Position numbers and translations under genes: made by a program. A stretch of DNA of 64,000 nucleotides from Chryseobacterium elymi (GTDB lineage Bacteria; Bacteroidota; Bacteroidia; Flavobacteriales; Weeksellaceae), in NCBI RefSeq assembly GCF_003385495.1, contig NZ_QNUH01000005.1, forward strand, positions 240,281 through 304,280. Direction: 5' to 3'. The notes beneath the pieces were generated by a model that searched no databases, had not been told where the DNA came from, and worked only from the letters and a program-made list of their open reading frames with translations. Positions 28,456 through 37,852 of this stretch are shown one piece after another (the stretch's first letter is position 1; the number at the start of each line of letters is the position of its first letter).

Positions 28456-31083
28456 ATGAACAAAATGTTATTAACCATATCAATAGTAGTCTGTACTTTT
28501 GGTTTTGCCCAGAATTATAAATACCCGTTTCGGAATCCCAGTCTTCCGGTTGAACAAAGAATTGAAAACCTCCTAGGATTGCTAACAGTGGATGAAAAAA
28601 TCGGAATGATGATGGATAATTCCAAAGCTGTTCCCCGGCTGGAAATCCCGGCTTACGGTTGGTGGAACGAGGCGCTTCACGGTGTTGCCAGAGCAGGAAC
28701 GGCTACTGTTTTCCCACAGGCAATCGGTATGGCAGCAACCTGGGATGTTTCAGAGCATTTCAAAACTTTTGAAATGATTTCTGACGAAGCCAGGGCAAAA
28801 TACAATAGATCTTTCGATGAAGCTCATAAAACCGGACGTTATGAAGGTCTTACATTCTGGACTCCAAACATCAATATTTTCAGAGATCCAAGATGGGGAA
28901 GAGGTCAGGAAACTTACGGAGAAGATCCTTATTTAACTTCCGTTCTTGGTGTTGCTGCTGTAAAAGGTCTGCAGGGAAATGATCCTAAATACTTTAAAAC
29001 CCATGCCTGTGCCAAGCATTTTGCCGTTCACAGCGGTCCGGAATGGAACCGGCATTCCTATAATGCCGAAATTTCCAAAAGAGATCTGTATGAGACTTAT
29101 CTTCCGGCTTTCAAAGCTCTGGTTTTGGAAGGTAATGTAAGAGAAGTGATGTGTGCTTATAATGCATTTGACGGTCAGCCTTGCTGCGCCAACAATACTT
29201 TGCTTAATGAAATTCTTCGTGGCAAATGGAAATACGACGGGATGGTGGTTTCAGACTGTTGGGCTTTGGCAGATTTCTATCAGGAAAAATACCACGGAAC
29301 ACATCCTGACGAAAAAACAACTGCAGCAGATGCATTAAAGCACTCTACAGATCTGGAATGCGGAGATACGTACAATAATCTTAATAAATCCCTGGCAAGC
29401 GGATTGATCACCGAAAAAGATCTCGACATTTCGATGCGCAGAATCCTGAAAGGCTGGTTTGAGCTGGGAATGCTTGATCCTAAATCTTCTGTTCACTGGA
29501 ACAATATTCCTTATTCTGCGGTAGATTCTAAAGAACACAAAGAACAGGCATTGAAAATGGCTCAAAGGTCTATTGTGCTAATGAAAAATGAGAAAAATGC
29601 CCTGCCTTTAAATAAAAATATTAAAAAAATTGCTGTTGTAGGTCCCAATGCCGATGACGGAATTATGCAGCTGGGAAATTACAACGGAACACCTTCTTCA
29701 ACGGTAACGATTTTAGACGGAATTAAAGCTAAATTTCCAAATGCAGAAATCATTTACGAAAAAGGGAGTGAGGTAGCAGACCCATCATCCAGAACATCTC
29801 TTTACCAGAATTTTGTAAGTCAGAAAAACGGTGAAAAAGGAATGAAGGTTGAGTTTTTTAATAATAATGAATTAAAAGAAAAACCGGTTAATATTTCCGT
29901 TAATAAAACAGGAATTACCTACAATAGTTTTGGCGGAACCCAGCTTGCTCCGGGAGTTGCCAGAGAAAATACTTCAGCAAGAATATCAGGTATTTTTAAG
30001 AGCAGTTATTCCGGCGAAGTGATATTCTCTGCGGCAACATCAGATATTTACACACTTTTTGTTGACGGCAAAGAAATCGCTACCAGAAAAGGTCCCGATG
30101 CAAGACATCCTTCGGAATTTCCTGTGAAAATGGAGAAAGGGAAAGAGTATCAGATAGAACTACGTCACAGCCAGAAAGGGAAATACGTAAGCATTGCCTT
30201 TGAAGTGTACCGAAAAGATCCCGTAAATTTTTCATCGGTAAGAGAAAAAGTGAAAGATGCCGACGTCATTATCTTCGCAGGCGGACTTTCCCCAAGTCTG
30301 GAAGGAGAAGAAATGTTGGTAAGCGCAGAAGGCTTCAAAGGCGGTGATAAAACTTCAATTGAGCTTCCGAAAGTTCAGCGTCAACTGCTGACAGAATTAA
30401 GAAAAACAGGAAAACCTGTGGTTTTTGTACTCTGTACAGGAAGTGCCCTTGGTTTGCAGCAGGACGAAAAAAATTATGACGCATTGCTGAATGCCTGGTA
30501 CGGCGGTCAATCCAGCGGAACTGCCGTGGCCGATGTTTTAGCTGGAGATTACAATCCTTCCGGAAGATTACCGATTACTTTTTACAAAAATCTTGAGCAA
30601 TTGGATAATGCACTTTCGACAACAAGCAAGCATCAGGGTTTTGAGAATTATGATATGAAAGGAAGAACCTATCGCTATATGACCGAAGATCCTTTGTATG
30701 CATTTGGTCACGGTTTGAGCTACTCAAAATTTACTTATGGCAATGCAAAATTGAGTAAAAGTAGCATCAATCCTAATGAGAATATTACGATAACCTTTCC
30801 GGTTACCAATATTTCAGAAAGAGATGGGGAAGAAGTGGTGCAGGTGTATGTGAAAAGAAATAATGATCCTTTAGCGCCCGTAAAGACCTTGAGAGCTTTC
30901 GAAAGAGTTTTAATCAAATCAAAAGAAACAAAAAATATCCAGTTAAATATCTCTGAAGAATCTTTTAAATTTTATGATGAAAAAGCAGATGACTTAGTTA
31001 CAAAATCAGGAGATTATACCATTTTCTACGGAGGAACTTCAAAAAACTCAGATTTAAAAAGTATCCGGTTGAAAGTCAAGTAA
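28456..31083 (+). CDS. GH3 beta-xylosidase/beta-glucosidase with inserted PA14 domain
   Basis: 875 residues; signal peptide ends FGFAQ. GH3 barrel with GWWNEALHGVARAG (the HGVAR motif common in xylosidases), FRDPRWGRGQETYGEDP, AKHFAVHSGPE and nucleophile Asp267 in VVSDCWA. The second GH3 domain is interrupted by a PA14-like insert (about residues 465-590). A C-terminal fibronectin-III-like domain ends the protein (GEEVVQVYVKR). HGVARAG and SDCWA favour xylan 1,4-beta-xylosidase over beta-glucosidase. It has its own promoter with a predicted AraR operator. Confidence 0.93.
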   Translation: MNKMLLTISIVVCTFGFAQNYKYPFRNPSLPVEQRIENLLGLLTVDEKIGMMMDNSKAVPRLEIPAYGWWNEALHGVARAGTATVFPQAIGMAATWDVSEHFKTFEMISDEARAKYNRSFDEAHKTGRYEGLTFWTPNINIFRDPRWGRGQETYGEDPYLTSVLGVAAVKGLQGNDPKYFKTHACAKHFAVHSGPEWNRHSYNAEISKRDLYETYLPAFKALVLEGNVREVMCAYNAFDGQPCCANNTLLNEILRGKWKYDGMVVSDCWALADFYQEKYHGTHPDEKTTAADALKHSTDLECGDTYNNLNKSLASGLITEKDLDISMRRILKGWFELGMLDPKSSVHWNNIPYSAVDSKEHKEQALKMAQRSIVLMKNEKNALPLNKNIKKIAVVGPNADDGIMQLGNYNGTPSSTVTILDGIKAKFPNAEIIYEKGSEVADPSSRTSLYQNFVSQKNGEKGMKVEFFNNNELKEKPVNISVNKTGITYNSFGGTQLAPGVARENTSARISGIFKSSYSGEVIFSAATSDIYTLFVDGKEIATRKGPDARHPSEFPVKMEKGKEYQIELRHSQKGKYVSIAFEVYRKDPVNFSSVREKVKDADVIIFAGGLSPSLEGEEMLVSAEGFKGGDKTSIELPKVQRQLLTELRKTGKPVVFVLCTGSALGLQQDEKNYDALLNAWYGGQSSGTAVADVLAGDYNPSGRLPITFYKNLEQLDNALSTTSKHQGFENYDMKGRTYRYMTEDPLYAFGHGLSYSKFTYGNAKLSKSSINPNENITITFPVTNISERDGEEVVQVYVKRNNDPLAPVKTLRAFERVLIKSKETKNIQLNISEESFKFYDEKADDLVTKSGDYTIFYGGTSKNSDLKSIRLKVK

Positions 31084-31100
31084 ACTATTCTCAATGTAGG

Positions 31101-31133
31101 AAACCTTATAGGTTTTTAAAACCTATAAGGTTT
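31101..31133. repeat. 33-bp palindromic hairpin, family R1, copy 3
   Basis: Identical to the 7621 copy. It lies 17 bases after the GH3 stop and could serve as the transcript end or an RNA 3'-end stabiliser between GH3 and GH51. Confidence 0.85.
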
Positions 31134-31236
31134 ATCAATAAATAGAAGAATAATACATTCAATTAAAAGTTCACGATTATAAATGCTACACTGACTGTAG
31201 TCGAAGTGTTTATCTGGACAATCAAAAATAGTATCA

Positions 31237-33210
31237 ATGAAAACAAAAAATAAAATCTTCACCATTCTTCTCACAAGTTGCGTTGCATTTTCATCAGCGC
31301 AAAACTCAAAATTTACTTTAGATCTTGATGGAACTCCTACCAACATTAAAATCCAGCCGACAATGTATGGGATTTTCTTTGAAGATATCAATTTTGCAGC
31401 CGATGGAGGCATTTATGCCGAGCTTATTAAAAACCGAAGCTTTGAGTTTGATGAGCCTTTAACGGGTTGGAAGCAGCAAAATACGCAAACCCTTTCGCAT
31501 AATCTGGATTCCGGGTTTTTGACCATTTATTCGGATCATTCCAAAACCAATAAAAACTACGCTCGAATTACCGTTCATAATGATAAAAAGTACATCTTGG
31601 AAAATGAAGGTTTTCGGGGAATCGGACTTCATAAAGATGCCAAATATGATTTCAGTTTCGATCTGGAAAATGTATCTGGAAATATTTCTGCCATCAATGT
31701 AAGCCTGGTTGACAAAAATGGAGCCGTAATTTCTACAGTTCCGGTAATCATCAAAGGAAAAGGCTGGCAAAAATATGCCACTGTTTTTTTGCCAACAAGA
31801 ACGGTTGAAAAAGCAAAACTGCAAATAACTTTTACCGGGAACGGAATCATTAATATGGATATGATTTCTCTTTTCCCGCAAGATACTTGGAAGGGAAGAA
31901 AGGGTGGTTTACGCAAAGATCTAGTTCAGAAATTATACGATTTGCAACCCGGATTTTTACGTTTTCCCGGAGGTTGTATTGTGGAAGGCAGAACACTTGC
32001 CGAAAGATATCAATGGAAAAAAACATTGGGCAATGTGGCAGACAGAGAATATCTCATCAACAAATGGAGCTCAGGGTTTGCACACCGTCTTGCTCCCGAT
32101 TATTATCAGTCATTTGGATTAGGTTTTTATGAATATTTCCAGCTTTCCGAAGATTTGGGAGCAGAACCTTTACCGATTTTAAGTTGTGGAATGGCTTGCC
32201 AGTTCAACACAGGCGAATTGGTTCATCTGGAAGAATTAAATCCTTTCGTTCAGGACGCTTTAGATTTAATTGAATTTGCTAATGGAAACGAAAGTACAAA
32301 ATGGGGTAAAATTCGTACTGAAATGGGACATCCGAAGCCATTCAATATGAAATATATCGGCGTTGGGAATGAACAATGGGGAGAAGATTACATCGAACGT
32401 TACAAAATTTTTGAAAAAGCCATTCACGCTAAATATCCGGACATCCAAATCATTTCAGGAAGCGGACCGTCGCCTGACGGTGAATTTTTCGATTACGGCT
32501 GGAAAGAACTCAAAAAACTCAATGCGCAGATTGTTGATGAGCATTATTATAATTCACCCGAATGGTTTACAAAAAATGCCGCACGCTATGATGCTTACGA
32601 TCGTTCCGGACCAAAAGTGTTTGCCGGAGAATATGCCGCACAGTCGGTTGGAGTAGTAAAACCCGATAACAAAAACAATTGGCAGACTGCATTGTCGGAA
32701 GCCGCTTTTATGACAGGATTGGAAAGAAACGCAGATGTGGTAACAATGACTTCTTATGCACCGCTTTTTGCCCACGCAGACGGTTGGCAATGGACACCGG
32801 ATTTAATTTGGTTTAACAATTTACAATCTTATGCAACTCCCAATTATTATGTTCAAAAGTTATTTTCGAATAATAGAGGAACTGATTTACTGAAGATTTA
32901 CCACAATAAAACCCCGGTCAGCGGCCAGGACAAACTCTATGCAACGGCAGTAAAAGACAGTGAAAAAAATGAAGTAATCATCAAAATTGTTAATACCGAT
33001 TCTCAGAAAAAGTTAATGGAAATTAATCCTAAAAATATAAAACTGGGACAAAAAGTGACGAAAACAGTCTTAGCAGCTGATGCACTTTCTGCAGAGAATG
33101 ATTTTAAAACAGAAAATATACAGCCTGTTGAAGATAATTCTGTCATTAAAAAAGGAGCATTTTCAATGGGAATTCCTGCCCATTCACTGGTTGTTTTAAA
33201 AATTAAATAA
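31237..33210 (+). CDS. GH51 alpha-L-arabinofuranosidase
   Basis: 657 residues; signal peptide ends at FSSAQ. It begins the GH51 fold with PTMYGIFFEDINFAADGGIYAELIKNRSFEF. A beta-sandwich insert (CBM4-like, about residues 80-220) precedes the barrel. The acid/base is Glu379 in GVGNEQWGEDY and the nucleophile Glu465 in VFAGEYAA. These enzymes release L-arabinose from arabinoxylan and arabinan side chains. It is followed 246 bases later by the arabinose catabolic genes, which use its product. Confidence 0.95.
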   Translation: MKTKNKIFTILLTSCVAFSSAQNSKFTLDLDGTPTNIKIQPTMYGIFFEDINFAADGGIYAELIKNRSFEFDEPLTGWKQQNTQTLSHNLDSGFLTIYSDHSKTNKNYARITVHNDKKYILENEGFRGIGLHKDAKYDFSFDLENVSGNISAINVSLVDKNGAVISTVPVIIKGKGWQKYATVFLPTRTVEKAKLQITFTGNGIINMDMISLFPQDTWKGRKGGLRKDLVQKLYDLQPGFLRFPGGCIVEGRTLAERYQWKKTLGNVADREYLINKWSSGFAHRLAPDYYQSFGLGFYEYFQLSEDLGAEPLPILSCGMACQFNTGELVHLEELNPFVQDALDLIEFANGNESTKWGKIRTEMGHPKPFNMKYIGVGNEQWGEDYIERYKIFEKAIHAKYPDIQIISGSGPSPDGEFFDYGWKELKKLNAQIVDEHYYNSPEWFTKNAARYDAYDRSGPKVFAGEYAAQSVGVVKPDNKNNWQTALSEAAFMTGLERNADVVTMTSYAPLFAHADGWQWTPDLIWFNNLQSYATPNYYVQKLFSNNRGTDLLKIYHNKTPVSGQDKLYATAVKDSEKNEVIIKIVNTDSQKKLMEINPKNIKLGQKVTKTVLAADALSAENDFKTENIQPVEDNSVIKKGAFSMGIPAHSLVVLKIK

Positions 33211-33245
33211 GCCTCAGATACGAACACGAAAGGAAAAATAAAATT

Positions 33246-33264
33246 AAGTGTACTTTATACATTT
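33246..33264 (+). promoter_or_regulatory. Predicted AraR operator upstream of araB
   Basis: AAGTGTA-CTTTA-TACATTT followed by ATTTAAA, the same extension seen at the araR site. It lies 35 bases upstream of the araB -7 element. Confidence 0.7.
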
Positions 33265-33280
33265 ATTTAAAATAGAATCT

Positions 33281-33288
33281 TATATTTG
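33281..33288 (+). promoter_or_regulatory. araB promoter -7 element (TATATTTG)
   Basis: Perfect TAnnTTTG match at almost the same distance from the operator as in the GH3 promoter. It predicts an unusually long untranslated leader of about 160 bases before the araB ATG. Part of that leader (about 33390-33420) resembles the CTAAGCTTGTCGCAGGG dispersed repeat. Confidence 0.65.
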
Positions 33289-33456
33289 TGTTATTTCAAG
33301 AATAGAAATGTAATGGATTTATTAAGACTTAATTAAAAATGATTCTTTTTAATCATCAAATTAAACATAAGCTTAAATATTTAGCATTAGCAATCTCGCC
33401 CCTAAGCTTGTCGCAGGGTGTATCAAAATATTATTAAAACTTAATTCATTATAAAA

Positions 33457-35154
33457 ATGAAGAAATATGTTATAGGGCTGGATTATGGGACAGATTCCGT
33501 TCGTGCTGTACTGATTGATACAGAAAATGGAGCCGAACTAGCCACATCCGTGAGCTATTATCAAAGATGGAAACAGGGAAAATTCTGTCAGCCTGAAAAA
33601 AATCAGTTTCGCCAACATCCTTCAGATCACATTGAAGGTCTGCAACAAACTATTTCTGATGTAGTAAGAGAAAGTGGAGTGGCGGCAGAAACCATTGTGA
33701 GCATCTGTATAGATACCACAGGCTCATCGCCAATTCCTGTGAACAGAGACGGAATAGCATTGTCTTTAACTCCCGGATTTGAAGAAAATCCCAATGCAAT
33801 GATGGTGCTGTGGAAAGATCACACTTCCATTAACGAAGCCGAAGAAATTAATCATTTGGCAAGGAACTGGGGCGGCGAAGATTATACCAAATTTGAAGGC
33901 GGAATCTATTCCTCCGAATGGTTTTGGGCAAAAATTCTGCACATCAACAGACAAGATGAAGAAGTAAAAAATTCCGCTTACAGCTGGATGGAACATTGCG
34001 ATTATATCACATTTCTCCTTTCCGATCATCAGGATTTAAAAGCATTCAAAAGAAGCCGTTGTGCGGCCGGGCATAAAGCAATGTGGCACGAATCATGGGG
34101 CGGGCTGCCGTCAAAAGAGTTTCTCAGTTTGCTAGATCCATCTTTGGCTGAACTTCGTGACAGATTGTACGATAAAACTTACACTTCCGATGAGGTTGCA
34201 GGAAATCTGAATCAGGAATGGGCGACAAAATTAGGTTTAACACCCAACACTGTGATTACCGTAGGAACTTTCGACGCCCATTCCGGAGCAGTCGGTGCAA
34301 AAGTGGAAGAAAATACGCTCATCCGAATTATGGGAACCTCTACCTGCGATATTATGGTCGCGTCTAACGAAGTTATCCAGGAGAAAACTGTCAAAGGAAT
34401 CTGCGGACAGGTAAACGGTTCCGTGATTCCGGGCTTAATTGGTCTTGAAGCCGGTCAGTCTGCATTTGGTGATGTATTGGCGTGGTACAAGAATATTCTG
34501 ACTTGGCCTGTTCACAATATTCTGATGAATTCCAATGCGATTGACGACAATCAAAAACAATTGTTAAAAGAAGAAATAGAAAATAATCTTATCCGAAATC
34601 TGACTTTGGAGGCAGAAAAAATTCCTCTTTCAGAGGCCATTCCTATTGCCTTGGACTGGATCAACGGGAGAAGAACGCCAGATGCCAATCAGGAGCTCAA
34701 AGCTGCGATCAGCAATCTTTCGCTCGGTACAAAAGCCCCACATATTTTCAAAGCGTTGGTGAATGCCATTTGTTTCGGTTCCAAAAAAATAGTCGACCGT
34801 TTTGAAGAAGAAGGCGTAAAAATCAATAAAGTCATAGGAATCGGCGGTGTTGCCAGAAAATCCCCGTTTATTATGCAGACATTGGCAAACGTCCTGAATA
34901 TGCCGATCGTTGTGGCTGCATCTGATCAGGCTCCGGCATTGGGAGCAGCAATTTATGCGGCAGTTTCGGCAGGCATTTACCCGAATGTTCAGGAAGCAAG
35001 CAGGAAAATGGGCTCAGATTTCGAAGCTGAGTATTTTCCTCAGGCAGATCAGGTGGAAAAATATGCAGAATTGATGAATCAATATCAGATTCTCGCCGAC
35101 TTTACAGAAAATAATACCCAATCAAAAAAGAAGCAAATCGTTGAAAGTTTATAG
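33457..35154 (+). CDS. araB: L-ribulokinase AraB
   Basis: 565 residues, FGGY kinase of the long ribulokinase type. It phosphorylates L-ribulose to L-ribulose 5-phosphate. It starts with YVIGLDYGTDSVRAVLIDTENG (phosphate-binding loop), has the CIDTTGSSP segment, catalytic-region GTFDAHSGAVG and C-terminal GGVARKSPFIMQTLANVL. The order araB-araD-araA is usual in Bacteroidota. The upstream promoter carries a predicted AraR operator. About 400 bases of repeats separate it from araD. Confidence 0.97.
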   Translation: MKKYVIGLDYGTDSVRAVLIDTENGAELATSVSYYQRWKQGKFCQPEKNQFRQHPSDHIEGLQQTISDVVRESGVAAETIVSICIDTTGSSPIPVNRDGIALSLTPGFEENPNAMMVLWKDHTSINEAEEINHLARNWGGEDYTKFEGGIYSSEWFWAKILHINRQDEEVKNSAYSWMEHCDYITFLLSDHQDLKAFKRSRCAAGHKAMWHESWGGLPSKEFLSLLDPSLAELRDRLYDKTYTSDEVAGNLNQEWATKLGLTPNTVITVGTFDAHSGAVGAKVEENTLIRIMGTSTCDIMVASNEVIQEKTVKGICGQVNGSVIPGLIGLEAGQSAFGDVLAWYKNILTWPVHNILMNSNAIDDNQKQLLKEEIENNLIRNLTLEAEKIPLSEAIPIALDWINGRRTPDANQELKAAISNLSLGTKAPHIFKALVNAICFGSKKIVDRFEEEGVKINKVIGIGGVARKSPFIMQTLANVLNMPIVVAASDQAPALGAAIYAAVSAGIYPNVQEASRKMGSDFEAEYFPQADQVEKYAELMNQYQILADFTENNTQSKKKQIVESL

Positions 35155-35179
35155 TTGACAGCAATTTTCAGATTTAGGA

Positions 35180-35258
35180 GCTCCGTAGGAGCGAACTGTT
35201 AATAGCCGATCATAATGTCAATAGAGCATTAAGCCTCATAGAGGCGGCCTGCTAATAG
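35180..35258 (+). repeat. Two tandem hairpin repeats with compensatory stems (family R6)
   Basis: Copy one (35180-35205) is GCTCC-gta-GGAGC followed by GAACTGTTAATAG. Copy two (35233-35258) is GCCTC-ata-GAGGC followed by GGCCTGCTAATAG. The tail is conserved while both stem strands change together, so structure is kept. They are the first of three repeat families in the 406-base araB-araD gap, which holds no gene. Confidence 0.75.
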
Positions 35259-35294
35259 ATTAAGAACCAACAACCTTTACCAGTTATTTTTTAT

Positions 35295-35380
35295 GGCAGC
35301 TTTATCCGTCTTCCGCTCCCAATCTTTTTTGCCAATGCTTTTCCATCAGCAAAAAAGGATTTCCGCTCAAGCCGGGCTGC
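35295..35380. repeat. Dispersed structured repeat, family R3, copy B
   Basis: Same conserved ends as the 22612 copy. The variable centre forms its own stem, CTTTTTTGC with GCAAAAAAG, around a loop of about 16 bases. Confidence 0.8.
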
Positions 35381-35437
35381 ATGAAAATCGAGGAACGAGA
35401 TTCATCGGTTCATATAAAAAAAGAGATAATTGAACTG

Positions 35438-35476
35438 GTCAGCCTTGTCAAGGTTCAAAACCTTGACAAGGCTGAC
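35438..35476. repeat. Palindromic hairpin, family R2, copy 1
   Basis: Nearly perfect inverted repeat with arms GTCAGCCTTGTCAAGGTT and its complement around a 3-base centre. Shorter copies are at 46979-47011 and 50622-50654. The central AGGTT...AAACCT core resembles family R1, with different outer arms. Confidence 0.85.
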
Positions 35477-35560
35477 GGAAATCAATAAGAACCTGCTTTA
35501 GGCAAAGCAGAGACCTGTAATTTTTAAATTATTTAATCTTTTAATCATTTAATAAAAAAA

Positions 35561-36259
35561 ATGAGCATATATAAAGAACTCCAGAGAGAATGTTACGAAG
35601 CCAATATGCAGTTGGATGCCTTAAAGCTGGTCGTTTACACCTTCGGAAACGTAAGTGCCGTCGACCGTGAAAAAGGAATCTTTGCCATCAAACCGAGCGG
35701 CGTTCCCTACGAACTTTTAAAACCGGAAGACATTGTGATTTTAGATTACGATGCCAATGTGGTTGAAGGAAACCTAAGACCCTCTTCCGACACCAAAACC
35801 CACGCTTACCTTTACAAAAACTGGGAAAACATTGGCGGAATTTCCCATACACACGCTATTTATTCGGTGGCTTGGGCACAGGCTCAAATGGATATTCCGA
35901 TTTTCGGAACCACACATGCAGACCATTTAACGGCAGATATTCCCTGTGCACCGCCAATGCGGGATGACTTAATCGAAGGAAATTACGAATACAATACCGG
36001 AATTCAGATCCTCGATTGCTTTAAAGAAAAAGAACTGTCTTACGAAGAAGTGGAAATGGTGCTCATCGGAAATCACGGACCGTTCACCTGGGGGAAAAAC
36101 GCAGATAAAGCCGTCTACAACAGCAAAGTTCTGGAAACGATTGCAGAAATGGCGTATCGCACAAGACAAATTAACCCGGAGGCGCCACGCCTGAAAGATG
36201 CTCTCATCAAAAAACATTACGAACGCAAACACGGCAAAAATGCCTACTACGGACAGTAA
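35561..36259 (+). CDS. araD: L-ribulose-5-phosphate 4-epimerase AraD
   Basis: 232 residues, class II aldolase/epimerase fold. It converts L-ribulose 5-phosphate to D-xylulose 5-phosphate, linking arabinose to the pentose phosphate pathway. Zinc-binding histidines are in GGISHTHAIYSVAWAQ and GTTHADHL, and a third in the conserved IGNHGPFTWG. The C-terminal Tyr-rich KHGKNAYYGQ matches the family end. It follows the repeat-rich gap after araB and precedes araA by 75 bases. Confidence 0.97.
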   Translation: MSIYKELQRECYEANMQLDALKLVVYTFGNVSAVDREKGIFAIKPSGVPYELLKPEDIVILDYDANVVEGNLRPSSDTKTHAYLYKNWENIGGISHTHAIYSVAWAQAQMDIPIFGTTHADHLTADIPCAPPMRDDLIEGNYEYNTGIQILDCFKEKELSYEEVEMVLIGNHGPFTWGKNADKAVYNSKVLETIAEMAYRTRQINPEAPRLKDALIKKHYERKHGKNAYYGQ

Positions 36260-36334
36260 ATAGCTGTTAGCTTTTGGCGATTAGCAATTCGCTTAAAAAA
36301 TCAATCATCAATTATAATTTATCATTTATAAAAT

Positions 36335-37831
36335 ATGTTAACACCTCTCAATACAAAAGAAATCTGGTTCATCACCGGAAGTCAGCATTTATACGGACCT
36401 GAAACCTTGGCTCAGGTTGCCGAACATTCACAGAAAATTGTTGAAGCACTTAATATTTCTTCATCAATTCCGGTAAAAGTTGTTTTAAAACCAACTGTAA
36501 AAACCACGGAAGAAATCTTTGAAACCCTTACGGCCGCCAATTTTGCAAAAGATTGTATCGGTATCGTAACCTGGATGCACACGTTTTCTCCTGCAAAAAT
36601 GTGGATTCGCGGATTGACGGCTTTGCAAAAACCAATGCTGCATTTGCATACGCAGTTCAATCAGGATATTCCGTGGTCTACGATGGATATGGATTTTATG
36701 AACCTGAATCAGGCAGCACACGGCGACCGGGAATTCGGATTTATGGTAAGCCGTCTTCGCAAAAACCGAAAAGTAGTTGTCGGACATTGGGCTGAAGAAA
36801 GAGTTCAGAAACAAATCGGAGACTGGAGCCGTGTTGCAGCAGGGTGGGACGATTGGCAGGGAGCAAAATTTGCACGTTTTGGAGACAATATGAGATATGT
36901 TGCCGTGACGGATGGTGATAAAGTTGAAGCAGAAACAAAATTTGGATTTTCGGTAAACACTTGGGGAATCGGTGATTTGGTAAGCGTTGTTAATTCTATT
37001 GGCGATGGCGAAATTAAAACTTTGATGGAAGAATACGAAGCCTCTTACAAAATGGCAGAATCTCTTCTTTCAGGCGGAAGCCATAGAAAATCACTTGAAG
37101 CCGCTGCAAGAATAGAATTAGGTTTAGAAAAATTCCTGAAAGATGGAAGTTTCAAAGGTTTCTCAGATACTTTTGAAGACCTTCACGGTTTGGAACAACT
37201 TCCCGGAATTGCCGTTCAGAGACTAATGGAAAAAGGTTACGGTTTTGCAGGAGAAGGCGACTGGAAAACCGCAGCTTTGGTTCGTGCAATGAAAACAATG
37301 GGACAAGGTCTGGAAGGCGGAAATGCCTTTATGGAAGATTATACCTATCATTTGAATCCTTCAAATCCTTCCGTTTTGGGCTCTCATATGCTGGAAGTTG
37401 ATCCTGTTTTGGCGGTTGACAAACCTTCTTGTGAAATTCATCCGTTGGGAATTGGCGGCAAGGCAGATCCTGTACGTCTGGTTTTCAATTCAAGAGGGAA
37501 TATTGATTCTCTGAACGCCGCTTTAATGGATTTTGGAAATCATTTCAGACTCTTAATCAACAAAACAAAGGCATTGGAGATCACAGAGGAATTACCAAAA
37601 CTTCCTGTGGCAAGAGTCCTTTGGAAACCGCTTCCTGATTTGTTCACCGCAGCAGAAGCCTGGATTTTGGGAGGTGGAGCACATCATACGTGCTATAGTG
37701 AAAATATCAGTGCTGAACAGCTGGAAGATTTTGCAGAAATTGCAGGCATTGAGTCATTAGTTATTGATGAAAATACAAAAATCCGTGATTTTAAGAACAA
37801 TCTTCGCTGGAATGAAATTTATTATCGTTAA
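36335..37831 (+). CDS. araA: L-arabinose isomerase AraA
   Basis: 498 residues, the standard length. It isomerises L-arabinose to L-ribulose with a Mn2+ site. Family segments in order: [40 protein letters not shown], and the metal-ligand region [24 protein letters not shown], then [10 protein letters not shown] and [16 protein letters not shown]. The last gene of the arabinose set; galM follows after only 21 bases, so araD-araA-galM-SSS are likely one transcript. Confidence 0.98.
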   Translation: MLTPLNTKEIWFITGSQHLYGPETLAQVAEHSQKIVEALNISSSIPVKVVLKPTVKTTEEIFETLTAANFAKDCIGIVTWMHTFSPAKMWIRGLTALQKPMLHLHTQFNQDIPWSTMDMDFMNLNQAAHGDREFGFMVSRLRKNRKVVVGHWAEERVQKQIGDWSRVAAGWDDWQGAKFARFGDNMRYVAVTDGDKVEAETKFGFSVNTWGIGDLVSVVNSIGDGEIKTLMEEYEASYKMAESLLSGGSHRKSLEAAARIELGLEKFLKDGSFKGFSDTFEDLHGLEQLPGIAVQRLMEKGYGFAGEGDWKTAALVRAMKTMGQGLEGGNAFMEDYTYHLNPSNPSVLGSHMLEVDPVLAVDKPSCEIHPLGIGGKADPVRLVFNSRGNIDSLNAALMDFGNHFRLLINKTKALEITEELPKLPVARVLWKPLPDLFTAAEAWILGGGAHHTCYSENISAEQLEDFAEIAGIESLVIDENTKIRDFKNNLRWNEIYYR

Positions 37832-37852
37832 TCTTGCAAAATTATTCAAACT

